A DNA stretch of 64,000 nt, taken from positions 58,780,648-58,844,647 of the forward strand of contig OX104115.1 of assembly GCA_944474755.1 (NCBI GenBank), given 5' to 3'. Shown one piece after another: positions 1-10,359 of this stretch (within the stretch, counting starts at the first letter, position 1; every line of letters starts with the position of its first letter). The DNA is from Limnoperna fortunei. Taxonomy: Eukaryota > Mollusca > Bivalvia > Mytilida > Modiolidae. Position numbers and translations under genes: made by a program. The notes under the pieces were generated by a model. The model was not told the DNA's origin, searched no databases, and saw only the letters and a program-made list of their open reading frames with translations.

Positions 1-70
1 TTGTACTTGATGAACTTTTTGTCATTTTAGAAAAATGTTTGGTAGATCATCTTGCAGATCCTGCCAGGTA
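1..70 (-). mobile_element. Penelope-like RT fragment, cut by window start
   Basis: The reverse strand reads LAGSAR then a stop then STK, the start of the same RT stretch seen at 43645-43720 and 45456-45531. It is only a stub because the window begins inside it. Family assignment rests on the better preserved copies. Confidence 0.5.
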
Positions 71-627
71 CATTTAACGTTGTTTGTACATACGTTTGTG
101 TAAATTCATTTTCTAGCACTAGAATACGAGGTCACAGCATATAGATACCAACAGGAAGCTAAAACCGAAAGATTGCGTATAGGACGTCCATCCTACATCA
201 AAATCAAGAACAAATCATTAAACACAAAATGAATTCTGATATGGGATGGAACAATAAATATGAGTTTTGTTGCTACTTTTGGTTGTAAATTCGGTTCGAC
301 AGTTTGACAAAAAATGTTTTTGGAATAGGTTCGCTGTTAAAATAACCTTAACAAAACATTAAATATACTATATATAAAAAGCTGTTTAATATGAACAATA
401 TTTAATCTGAGAAATTATTACTAATTTTGGTAACAAAAAGCGTAATACATTTGACATTTTTTGTTGTCATGTCTAAGTGCGATAAAAACTTGAAAAATGT
501 GGCCTATATTAATATAAGAAAGCTAGAATTAATGCAGATAAACAGACCCGATATTACATGTGTGAAAATGAAACATTTAAATTGATAATCAATACTTAAG
601 GCATCTTAAAATTAATACGAGCTTTAT

Positions 628-1204
628 TATAGGATTAAACACTGGGTTTTAGGAAATTATCAATGTGTAAACTCCGGCGACTCCCTCACAAACAAAATAA
701 AGTCCGAAGGACTTTATGTCAAGTTTGTGAGGGAGTCGCCGGAGTTTACACATTGATAATTTCCTAAAACCCAGTGTTTAATCCTTATAATTCTGTGAAA
801 TAATAGTTGCGGTTTTTAAAACAGCAAAAACAGTTACAGAAACCTTTCTAGACCTCAAAACGTACCTAGACCGGAAAACGTAGGGATATGCAAAACATAG
901 TACCAAAGGAATCGCGGTTCTTTAGATATTGATATGAAAAAAAACAAAATGAAACACTAAATTGTATTTATATTATATATTTATTTGAAATCTCAATCGA
1001 TTTCATTGAAAATCATCGTGGCAGAGAAAAAATTGTCACCTCTTCCTGACGATACGCTAGGAGGACGCCATCTTGTTTACCTTGGATACTGAAAGTAGTC
1101 CGCTCAGAGGAAATATCGATATATAAATTATCTGAGAAGACGCCATTTAAGTGTTTTTATCCAATCAAAGCTCTTAATATAAATAAATTACAGCATGAAT
1201 AGAA
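628..1204 (+). mobile_element. Giant-hairpin element, copy 1 (non-autonomous)
   Basis: The element is 577 bp and has no coding capacity. One end is a perfect inverted repeat: arms 632-693 and 723-784 pair at 62 of 62 positions around a 29-nt loop that contains its own stem (AGTCCGAAGGACT). The body has a CGCCATCTTG motif at 1066-1075. Module 2 lacks it: the paralogous sequence near 44265 runs straight from GAGCTTTAT to GAACAAATG, whereas here the element lies between, with TTAT repeated on both sides (624-627 and 1205-1208). Other copies are at 20801-21278 (reverse) and 37184-37812. The ends are not inverted repeats of each other, so the superfamily is unclear. Confidence 0.75.
632..784. repeat. 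Perfect 62-bp inverted repeat (hairpin)
   Basis: The left arm 632-693 is exactly reverse-complementary to the right arm 723-784. The loop 694-722 holds an inner 9-bp stem around GAA. As RNA or single-stranded DNA this would form a stem of more than 60 bp. Confidence 0.95.
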
Positions 1205-2113
1205 TTATGAACAAATGTATGTTTCAATCAAATACATACCAAGTATTTTCAGGAAAAATATCCTAAAATTGTTTATATAATCCCCTTTTTACAATGTTAA
1301 ATATAAAGATCTACAACATCTGAAGAGTCTCATGCTGCGTCTATATTGCTCGTACGTAGGACACACCTAACATCAGTCGTTGATTGAAATGTATATTTAC
1401 ACCCATTGACATATTACATTTTAGATTCACACAGTGCATGCCAGTTTTTTTTGTTTTTCTATACATAGTACCATGTTACCTCTACATGAAGATGAAAAAC
1501 GTATAATATATACTGACGGCTGTCGACTTATCATTTTTGAAGTAAAAAAAAATATAGTTTTTTTCAAGTGCGTATTTATGAATTGTCCAAATAATAAAAT
1601 TTTTTAAACAATTAATTTTCAAATTTATTCGTGTTTGTTTCATGCTTGCGCAAACATCAATCCATAGGATTTTAAAAACGTTATTGTTCATTACTCGCAG
1701 TTTCTGGTCATGAGTATTAATTATATATCGGGTTGAAATGAACAAATACGCAGACAAGGGACGTCGGTTGTAAGCGCTATAATCCTGTAAATTCAGTGCC
1801 TTGCTCTGTACATCAAAACTACTCTGAGCTTTCTCTGACCTGTCGCAATGCAAATTCCTTAACCAAATTCTTCGAGTTTTTCTAGTTTAATAAAATGAAT
1901 TACTTCACTATTCAAAACATCGTTGTCCGTTAATACAATAAAGTTTGATGAATCAATTAATTAGCCGTATTAATTTTTTTAATTGGCATAAGTACTTGTG
2001 CCCTACTTAGCGAAACCAACAATATCATTTAAACAGCAAATTTAAAAATCAATGGCACCAAAATTGGGCTGTACCTTAGGAAAGTTAGACCGAGAATCCT
2101 CTGCCGTCCAACG

Positions 2114-2531
2114 TTTTTTTGCGTGGGACGTCAGAGAGCTTTTATAAGCAAAACAGCGGATTTTGCGACACCGGTCTGGGTCGGCACATTTCATCGTGTC
2201 AGATTTAATAAAATATTTTCATCCTGTTTATCTATATAAAATTCGCTTCTTTAGATATTTTTCTCTAGGAATATAATCATACATTCAATCAAGCTAATTT
2301 AAGCACTGGATTTAAGTCACATTGTTGTCACATGACTTTTTGTTCAAAATGAAAGTGAAATGTAGGAATGTAAGGGTATCGATGGAAATGAGCTTAGAAA
2401 TGGACTTAAATCATCTTGATTGAAGGTAAGATGATTATATTCCTAGAGAAAAATATCTAAAGAAGCGAATTATATATAGATTAACTGGATCTTATGCTTA
2501 TGGAGAGCTCTCTGACGTCCCACGCAAAAAA
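2114..2531. mobile_element. Foldback/TIR element, about 420 bp
   Basis: The terminal GCGTGGGACGTCAGAGAGCT at 2121-2140 is perfectly reverse-complementary to 2505-2524 and is bounded by T-run and A-run. A second paired block, about 2232-2280 with 2431-2480, carries ATTCGCTTCTTTAGATATTT on one arm and its complement on the other. No ORF lies between. It sits in the part of module 1 (2040-4470) that module 2 lacks, so it is a post-duplication insertion or was lost from module 2. Confidence 0.75.
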
Positions 2532-2539
2532 AAATTCAT

Positions 2540-4470
2540 GCATCATACGCGAAAACAAGTTATCTAATTCCTAAGTATACTTATACTAACTGAACTATAT
2601 TCTTCTATGATAATGCTTCAGTCAAGTTGTTTGGTCACTTAGATTACAGACTATACTGAAAACTAAAAGATATTTAAAAGCAAATTCCATCAACAAATAA
2701 ACAAACATATTTCAAGCTGCTTACAAGAATTTCTTGTGAATGTCTCTTGTTTTTGTTTTTGCCTTGTTTTATGAATATTTTAAATTAGAACAAAAATTCT
2801 TGAGTATGAACTTTTTGGACAAACGTTCTTTAAGACCTTTCATCTTCACTTTTGTATGTCCTTGAAGAACGTCTGTTGTAGTGTAAGTCTGCTTTTTTAG
2901 TATTCTGTTTGCTTTTTATGTTGTACTCAGTATGTAAAATTCATCATCTATTTACGGATGTTGTATTATTTTTCGGTAGTGTTTTTTTTTATTCAAGTAC
3001 ATTTAATAGTTTGTAGCATATTTTAGATACATAATCAATATTATTGATCATGATGTGTCATTTGAAAACTTTCCATTATTACAAATTTATTTTGAAATAA
3101 AAACTGTTAATGACTGAACTGAACTTTTAAAATATAAATTGTAATTCTTTGTGAACGAAACAAGATCAACGAGTAAAGCTCTTCAATGTTAAACTCATCT
3201 ATTATATACAATAGTAACGAAACTTTTAAATATTATTGTAATGTTAAATTAGACAAATTAAATAACTTAAACCTTCTCATAATATTGATGTCACTGGTAC
3301 TTGTAACTCCGCCATGCAAAAACAGAACGTTGTGGTGTGGTTGTCAGATTATAAGACATTAATTGTCTGTGTATCCCATGACAATGAGTTACCCAACCGT
3401 TGTATAATTAGAGGCAGGCACTACTTGTACGGATTACCTTAATAAACCCATGATAAACTTTGTCTTCTTTTAATTCCGTTGTCGGCTATTTGAAGCATAT
3501 AGGTTACAAAACGACATATATATTCACCATATCATTTTTGCGTATCACGAGTTCAGTCATTAGTCACACTTGTTTGGTTACAAAAATATCATTATTCTTT
3601 AGTTATATAGTTGTTATCATAATTTGTTGTCATAGACTTTTAGAAATATTAAAATTATAACGTTTTCTAGCGCAAGGTGTAGATTTAATATAACGTTAAA
3701 TTATATATTATATGTATATATTTCGATTATAAAATGTCAACAACATCATAATTATTTGGATTTTAAATATTTTTCTTTGGATTTGTGCTCTTTTGATGAA
3801 GTTTAATTACACAAAACGCGCATCCGTCGAAGCACATTTCATTGTATTTTTAACGACATTTTCCTTGTAAATGGAGTTAGAAGGAAATAGTTTTTACAAG
3901 AGGGCAGGGAAATACTCCTGTTATTTGTGAATCCTAGACATCTTTTGTAACGAGTACATCGATGCTGACCATTAATTTTAATCAAAAGACACAGATAGAT
4001 AATCAACGTTACAAAATCTTATAATCCATGGCTAACAGAAAGCTTAAAAACAACAAGCAACACCCAGAAAGCAAATACGTAGCATAAACCCCTTGTAACA
4101 AATAGGAGATATCGGATTATCCGAATAACAAATATACGTATCTTGCATCAGTAGTTGGTTTGAGATTGTAATGGAACGTGCAGAACAAAAAATAATAAAT
4201 GGAAAAATAAATGTCAATACTTGTGGCAGAAACCAGGTGAAAAGAGTATAATGTTGGGTTAGAAATAATACTGTAAGACCATTTTACACCACAATTTTGT
4301 TTATGAAGACTTTATTTTAGTAGTCGTTTGAGGCATTTAACTAAGTTTATTATGAGAAATAAATGGCTTATTGATTTATATTTTGATTCAATAACAACAA
4401 TTTTTGCTACTACCAAGCATCGATCGACTGTTAGCCAGGAAGGCTTCAAGTTAAGCGTCCTACTTTTGCA
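2540..4470. other. Non-coding, module-1-specific sequence
   Basis: No supported gene. It includes a stretch at 3365-3450 resembling 58560-58640 (CCATGACAATGAG, then AATTAGAGGCAG), and a dispersed-repeat-like segment at about 3770-3860 containing AAAACGCGCATCCGTCGAAG. Module 2 jumps from the equivalent of 2040 to 4470, so all of this is extra to module 1 or missing from module 2. Confidence 0.5.
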
Positions 4471-5736
4471 ATCGTAGAAGACGTATCACGATCTCACATC
4501 AGTAAGAAAATATTCCGCAGTACAATGTTTAATGTTAGTTGATACTCTACAACCCTGTTTTTGAAAGTATCCACGGACACGGACGCAATCCACAAACATT
4601 TGTATCATTTATATCATTTATAAATTGATATTTTATTTTGTTGGTTTATTACAGGTATCATGATAATGTATATATTTTTCTAAACATCTTTAAATAATAA
4701 TTTTGTTTTTAAACACACATTTTTTAAACTCTGCAGTGTTGCAATATATGTATAGCTAACATTTGTAAATCGGTCAATGAAACGGAAGTATGCTTCATAC
4801 ATTGTATATTATTTGTTCTTTTTATTTGAATCTTCAAGTCTCTTTTCATAAACAAGAAAAATCAAAATCCTTTCGATTCAACACATATTTATAAATACCT
4901 TATGAACACTACTTGTTGTAACTTGTGCCAGATTTATTTCCGATTTACCTTATTATAATTTTGGATTTTGGTACCGTAATAATTGAAGCACGATGGGAAT
5001 CTTTGAGTGGTTATTGGCGCTTCGATGTTGTCTCCAGGTTTTATTGTTTCTCGAATTTTTTAACTGAACTAATGCTGCATTTTGGGGTAATCTTTAATCT
5101 GACATTGTTTGTCTCTCGTTGCGGCCACACGGTAATGTGCTTAGTTAGTAGTCTGATTGTGCTCAGACAATGTGAAGACTATTTCAAATTTTTTGCTGTA
5201 GTAAAATAGGGTCGAATACAATTGCCAAATATATTTAGACCATATGCAGACAAACAAAACATATAGGATACTATTTTCAAATAAACTTTATTAACTTGTC
5301 GTCAGACACGTCGAGTTAAAGTACCATAACACACTTTGTCAATCTTTACAGGTTTTTAGTATATATTAACAAGAATAATATGTATAGTATGATACATGAC
5401 GATTCATTGGGACTATGACGTCATTTACTTTTTGTTCATGGGATTTTATTATCTTTATTGATTATTTAGTCAAAACATTTCTCAAATTAGCTATATAACA
5501 CTATCTTAGACTCTTGTATTTAATTATTGCTGATGGGTATTCAAAGGAAAAATTTTAAAACATGATTAACATGAAACGTGGCGGACTAAGTTATTTTGTA
5601 AACTTGTATTAATTAATTTTTTTAGATATTGCTATTGCAAAGTACAAAAAAAATTACGATTAGGTTTTATACAAAAAGTATTATTGATAAAAATGTTTCC
5701 ATTCATTTAGTTTTTGAACGTCAATCACTGTTTGTC
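4470..5736. other. Upstream region of gene A
   Basis: 4470-5200 is paralogous to 46910-47650. Open frames here (for example 4925-5209) are not preserved in module 2 and have no recognisable domain, so I do not call a gene. 5510-5736 matches 48240-48477 and leads into the gene A promoter. Confidence 0.5.
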
Positions 5737-5743
5737 TATTTAA
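5737..5743 (+). promoter_or_regulatory. TATA-like core promoter of gene A
   Basis: TATTTAA lies 78 bp upstream of the ATG. The same box followed by a GGCA-like stretch occurs upstream of copy B (48478, also 78 bp) and copy C (62704, 67 bp). Conservation at near-fixed spacing in three paralogues supports a core promoter. No transcription start was measured. Confidence 0.55.
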
Positions 5744-5814
5744 TGGCAGAATAAAGTGACGTCTGTAGCATATTCCGAAGGTTATATTGTAAATCTGATA
5801 CAAAATAGTCCAAA

Positions 5815-5881
5815 ATGGAAATGATCAGAATATGTATGGTAATCGTGGCTATTATGATTGAATCTTCATTGTGCCAGACAG
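5815..5881 (+). CDS. Gene A exon 1: signal peptide
   Basis: ATG at 5815 sits in CCAAAATGG, a good initiation context. Codons 1-22 read as a short charged start, a hydrophobic core and SSLCQT. The donor GTAATA follows at 5882, in phase 1. A second ATG at codon 3 is possible. Copies B and C have the same 67-nt exon. Confidence 0.85.
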
Positions 5882-8800
5882 GTAATATTTATACATTTAG
5901 CACCGACATCTATTTCGTGCAATATCTATGGGACAACATTTTTGACTTTTAAAAAATTCGTGGGTACAATTGTTCCTTTTTCTATATTATGTTGTGTTCA
6001 AGTCTAAAAGTAAAGCATTCGTTATTTTCTTAAATTTCTGGTTTTTTATATGGTTGGCAATAATTAAAAGTTTAATGTATCATTACAGGTGACAATGCGG
6101 CTGTTTTGGATGCAATAAAAAACATGGGGTCAATTGATCCAGAAACGTGCAAAATAGGGCCAGAAGTTACACTCGATGTCTTGCCAGATTATTCCGTGTG
6201 GGATCCTCTGACTCGAACACCCATTTTAACATCTAATCTGCTGACGACTATTGTCCTGCAAAACAATGGTACCCTTAATTTGCTATCGGATAGAGATTTT
6301 TACAACTTGTGCAAGAACAATGTAATTGGGCAAAATAAAATATTTGCTTCAGACATAGCTGTCGAACCAGGTGTATATGCAAATTATCTCGAATTTAGTC
6401 CTTACGCGTGGAGAGCTGACGGCAAAATTAACGCTGTAGATTTGAGTTTAACGTACAGTTACATGAAACCCGAAGTTGAATGGTACCAAGGGTCAAGGTC
6501 AAAAAATTATAATAATGCAAAGGAAGAAACAACAAGTACAAAGTTCAGGTAAGATCTCCGTCATTCTACCCTGTATTTGAGTCAATTTGATGTAAATGTT
6601 TGTGCATTTAATTTGCATCTATTAAAATAATAAACGTTGTAAAATCTATCGTCTTTATGAAGTGACACAAACTTTCATCAACAGTCTTATTTGATTAATT
6701 TTCAATGGTTTTAATATTTCAAAAAGAACAATTGTGAACTACGAGTATTGGAACTATATTGTTTATGTTAGTGCGGACACAACGTTTGATTTTCGTATTA
6801 TTATACTATCGGGACGTTTTACCCTAACTTATCATTGACCAAGTATGGCTGGAAGTTATCAGCTTCTCGTCTTAAGATAGCTAATTGATAAGCAATAAAG
6901 CGATTCAGTTTTTGCATTCGGCCTTCTTTTATAAAATCACATATTATCAAAATCACATAACATACGTTCCCTACAATCGAAATTGAAGATATTTGGCTGG
7001 TTAGAAAAAAGTCGCCTTCCACAAATATTTTATATATTTCTCACGTCTACCACTAGACAATGTTGTTATGCAGACAAGCAGACAACATTTATGGATATAA
7101 CACAAGTATGTCTTTAAAACCCTACTTCTTTACTAATTGTATCATTAAGAGAAGGCAACAGAGAGCTACCGGCAGTAGAAGAAACGTTGTTATATGCTAC
7201 AAGGGAAGATGGACACTGGACCAAACCATACTTTGACTGTGGAGGTGGAAACATTTGGATGGTTACATATTCTTCACCGATTCTTGGACGGGATAGTATA
7301 TCAGGAGTGCCTATTTTTAAGTAACTGTTTTTGTTTTTACTTTTTATGAAATGCAACCCGAACAACATATTCTTGGTCTTAAAGTATGTGTTTTTTCAGG
7401 TTTATTTTTTAAAAGGCTTCAAAATTTAAATAACGTAGAAATGCCATATAGTTGTTTATATTTACAAAAAATATGTTATGTTTATGTTTCGTTCTGAACA
7501 TAGCAGTAATATTGCAACGTATCCATCAATCTATCTTTTCTTCGTTTACAATTATTTAGTACATATACAAAGTGAGGCACTTTTATGTTCTAAACAATTA
7601 TCATCAATGAGATAAATGTCACTTTCAGAGGTGTTGCAACATTGGACATAGATTTGTCTACTATTGATGTAAATCAATGTGATGAAGATGTTCCTGACAC
7701 CTTCTTGGGTGCTTTTAAAGGAACCCACAACTGTCATTCAACATCAGGCGTATGTAATCTATTTAGAGATTTGTACTCTATATTTAAAATAAATTCTAAA
7801 GGGTAAGTTTGTATGCCATTTTATTAAGCAATTTTACCGAACTGCTTTTTAATATTGAAGGGCTTAGTAAGTTAGTTGTAAATATTTGATTACTGATCAT
7901 CAAAGGAACAGTCATCAAATGTTTTATTATACTTAACAAATAAATAAATAAATAAATATATATATAAGTCTAAAAAGTCTACCAACCAGCAAGCTTATTA
8001 AGTATCGGATCGACAAACATGACGATACAGCATAAACAAAAAATAATATACAAGTCTAGAGGAGTTATGCAACGATACAAATGACGGTGTTTCTTGTCAA
8101 AAATTTCGACAAAGACTGACCAATGAATGGCCTTAGTCATTGAATGTCAATAAAAATAAATGACGTAAATAAGTCATAACATATTGATCTTAAACTTCCT
8201 CATTTCCAACATAACCCAAAATAGTTGCTTCCCAAGTCCGCCAGCCGCGGACGTGCCGTGCTGTTACTTGGCTTTGCTCAAATATTCCAACAAGATTTAA
8301 TCAAAATTACCAAGGTGACAAATTCATTACGCCAGACGCGCGTTTCGTCTACTTAAGACTCATCAGTGGCGTTTAACTCTAAATGCTTAAAGTATTTTTT
8401 CATTCGGTGATGGAATAATATAAGTCCACTGGGATCTTGTAAAAACACAATACAGGTAGTTCAAAATATTATATAAAAGTCTAAAGAGTCTACCAACCAG
8501 CAAGCTTATTAAGTATCGGATCGACAAACATGACGATACAGCATAAACAAAAAATAATATACAAGTCTAGAGGATTATGCAACGATACAAATGACGGTGG
8601 GTGTTTCTTGTCAAAAATTTCGGCAAAGACTGACCAACGAATATATATATATATATACCCTCAGCAATTTTTTACCTTATCCCGAAAAATTACAAAATAT
8701 GTACGTGACCTTTATCAAATATTGATGACTGATGAAACAGCAGAGTGATGGCTAAAGTAGCTTGGAAAAGAAATAATTTTAAAGTAACTAGTAAAAAATG

Positions 8801-10222
8801 CATTCCAAAATTTAAAATTATAGAAAAAGAATAATGAATTATAATAAACATTTATATATCGTTACTTTCAGTTTCTAGAATAAGTTTGATCAGATGTGCA
8901 TTTAAAGTCTGAGACAACATGGAATACTAACAATTCATTGAATTAGGTTTTCAAATTAACTTTATAATTATATTGATTCAGTGCATGTTCACCATATATG
9001 TTGTCATTTATTTCATTAAAATCTTAAAAATATAAATATTAATTGAATGATTACATTGAATGATGTTCTTGCTAAAATTATCTGTTAAGTTAACAAAAGA
9101 GATGTCACGGGTTTAGTTTTTTCATATTGATATTTCAGTGCGAATTCAAGGCAGGAACTGGTTTTAAAGCAGGAGGTTACCAGTGTTCATGTAAGAAAGG
9201 ATACTACTTTCCCAACCCAGATGCAATTTGCAAAGCGTTCAGTGGAGAAGAAATTGAGAAGGCAATAAAGGAAGGTGGTGATTTGTCACAATTTGAATGC
9301 AAGCCATGTGCTAAAGGATGTCATGAATGTATCGATGATACAACATGTGTGTAAGTACGCGTGGTTTTAGTAGCTTCTTGTTTGGATAAAAAAGAAGAAT
9401 TTAAAATATCTGAGGGTATTCAACACAAAATAAGTCAATGACAGATGAAACAATGCTTACACAAAAAGGAGATAAAAACAAACAAAAGACAAAAAACAAT
9501 TGATCAAGATAAATGCGTTCATTGTTTAAAGACGTTGATTAATTGATTTAATATGTTCTTAACGCTCAGTGAGCAATATTTAAGCATATTCTGGACGATA
9601 TCAAGTTTACAAACGATAAATTAACCGGTAAAGGGAAATTAAAACGGAACACACATAATGACTGACTGTTATTGGAAAGGTATTTAGTAGGGACGAAGTA
9701 TTTAGCCTTTTGTAGCGATTATAATGCGTTTACTGTTGTACGAAAACTACATAGGGTCTTTATCATGTTTTGTGAAAATCTCCAAACAAGTTATCAATAT
9801 GGTCCGCGATCACACGTCTTGTTGTCATTGATACGTAATGAAGTCATAATAATATTAATACAAAATTTTACAATGTAGTAATTTGAAAAGTGTTAGATAA
9901 ACTAAAAATCTAATTGTATTTTAGGTACCCAATTGGAAACAATTATGACCAGTCGACAAGTTCTGATTCTTCTGATTCTGAATATGATAAAAATGACCAT
10001 CAAAATAACGGAAACTCGTATTCGACAGACCAATCGTCCACCTCTGATGATGATCAATATGATAGTTATTATAAGAACAAGCACATTCCGATAGACGATT
10101 CGTCTAGCTCTGATGATTATAGGTCTAATCAGTATTACAACAAAAACCCGGCAATGGTAACAATAGCTGTCAAACCTAGACACCATAAATACCCACCACT
10201 ATATCCATGGAACAAATTCTAA
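5815..10222 (+). CDS. Secreted GPR158/179-like ectodomain protein, copy A (6 exons)
   Basis: Joined exons 5815-5881, 6089-6548, 7150-7320, 7629-7749, 9139-9350 and 9925-10222 give 1329 nt, which is 442 residues plus TAA. Every intron is GT-AG with matching phase (1, 2, 2, 0, 2). Residues 1-22 are a signal peptide (hydrophobic IVIVAIMI-like core, ending SSLCQT). Residues 23 to about 260 form a Cache-type domain like that of the GPR158/GPR179 orphan receptors, including a PYFDCGGGNIW segment. About 255-345 is a Cys-rich EGF-like domain with the CxC...C...CxxC...CxxC pattern. 346-442 is an Asp/Ser/Tyr-rich hydrophilic tail ending YPWNKF. There is no seven-helix region, so the product should be secreted. 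GPR158-type receptors place these domains outside the cell; the ligand here is unknown. An acidic tail could bind calcium or mineral, which is inference. It is the only intact complete copy in the window. Confidence 0.85.
6089..6548 (+). CDS. Gene A exon 2: N-terminal Cache region
   Basis: The acceptor is CATTACAG and the donor GTAAGA. The 460-nt exon covers residues 23-176, with cysteines in ETCKIG and NLCKNN and the motif SPYAWRADGKIN. The same exon length is kept in B (48824-49283) and C (63079-63538), and all three are highly similar, which argues for constraint or recent duplication. Confidence 0.9.
7150..7320 (+). CDS. Gene A exon 3: Cache core (PYFDC segment)
   Basis: This start was chosen because the frame is stopped by TAA just upstream and ATTAAG supplies the acceptor, preceded by a branch-point-like TACTAAT. 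The 171-nt exon covers residues 176-233 and encodes LLYATREDGHWTKPYFDCGG and VTYSSPILGRD. The donor is GTAACT, phase 2. The exon is repeated at 49873-50043. Confidence 0.85.
7629..7749 (+). CDS. Gene A exon 4: end of Cache domain, first Cys pair
   Basis: The acceptor is CTTTCAG and the donor GTATGT. The 121-nt exon covers residues 233-273 and includes the run DVNQCDEDVP and HNCHSTSG. It ends in phase 0, so exon 5 opens directly with a Cys codon. Copy B carries an 11-bp deletion in this exon. Confidence 0.85.
7962..8128 (+). repeat. Direct repeat in gene A intron 4, unit 1
   Basis: This matches 8471-8642 closely: AGTCTACCAACCAGCAAGCT and downstream CATGACGATACAGCATAAAC occur in both. The spacer between them contains a segment near 8320-8380 (GACGCGCGTTTCGTCTAC, then AGACTCATCAGTGGC) that looks like a dispersed repeat. 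Intron 4 of copy B lacks the whole insertion. Confidence 0.8.
8471..8642 (+). repeat. Direct repeat in gene A intron 4, unit 2
   Basis: Second copy of the 7962-8128 unit, with a few substitutions and a GGGT insertion. It is followed immediately by an AT microsatellite (about 8641-8657). The pair plus spacer probably represents one inserted element with duplicated ends, absent from the matching intron of copy B. Confidence 0.8.
9139..9350 (+). CDS. Gene A exon 5: Cys-rich EGF-like domain
   Basis: The acceptor is ATTTCAG and the donor GTAAGT. The 212-nt exon covers residues 274-344 with ten cysteines, including YQCSCKKGYYF, CKPC and CHEC. GPR158-family ectodomains carry an EGF-like module directly after the Cache domain, which is the order here. 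The matching exon is intact in B (51179-51390) and frameshifted in B' (54949-55159). Confidence 0.9.
9925..10222 (+). CDS. Gene A exon 6: acidic Ser/Asp-rich tail
   Basis: The acceptor is TATTTTAG, and phase 2 joins GT to G TAC, reading VYPIGNNYDQSTSSDSSDS. The tail is rich in Asp, Ser, Asn and Tyr, has runs such as SSTSDDD and DDSSSSDD, and ends PPLYPWNKF then TAA at 10220-10222. There is no transmembrane segment. Numerous SxxD/E-like sites could be casein-kinase targets, which is inference only. Confidence 0.85.
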
Positions 10223-10351
10223 GGAAACAAAATCACAATGCCAAGAGGTTGAATAGTTAGACATTTAAGATGATATTATTCTTTGGGTTTTTGTTGAATT
10301 AACTTTAGTGAAAGCATTACAAAATATACAGTAAAAACTAACAATTTCCCG

Positions 10352-10357
10352 AATAAA
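10352..10357 (+). terminator. Poly(A) signal of gene A
   Basis: AATAAA lies 130 bp after the stop codon. The equivalent AATAAA is kept downstream of copy B at 52413-52418. Confidence 0.6.
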
Positions 10358-10359
10358 AA

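Noticed and set aside
4925..5209. 94-codon hydrophobic frame, possible membrane protein
   Set aside because: Starts from a non-ATG codon and is destroyed by indels in the module 2 counterpart (47340-47640).
7114..7368. Minus-strand frame of 84 codons (and its counterpart 49837-50073)
   Set aside because: Antisense shadow of exon 3 of copies A and B; the plus strand has the splice sites, phase and domain.
9902..10186. Minus-strand frame opposite the gene A tail
   Set aside because: Shadow of the low-complexity GAT/TCT-rich exon 6; the arginine/isoleucine-rich translation has no meaning.
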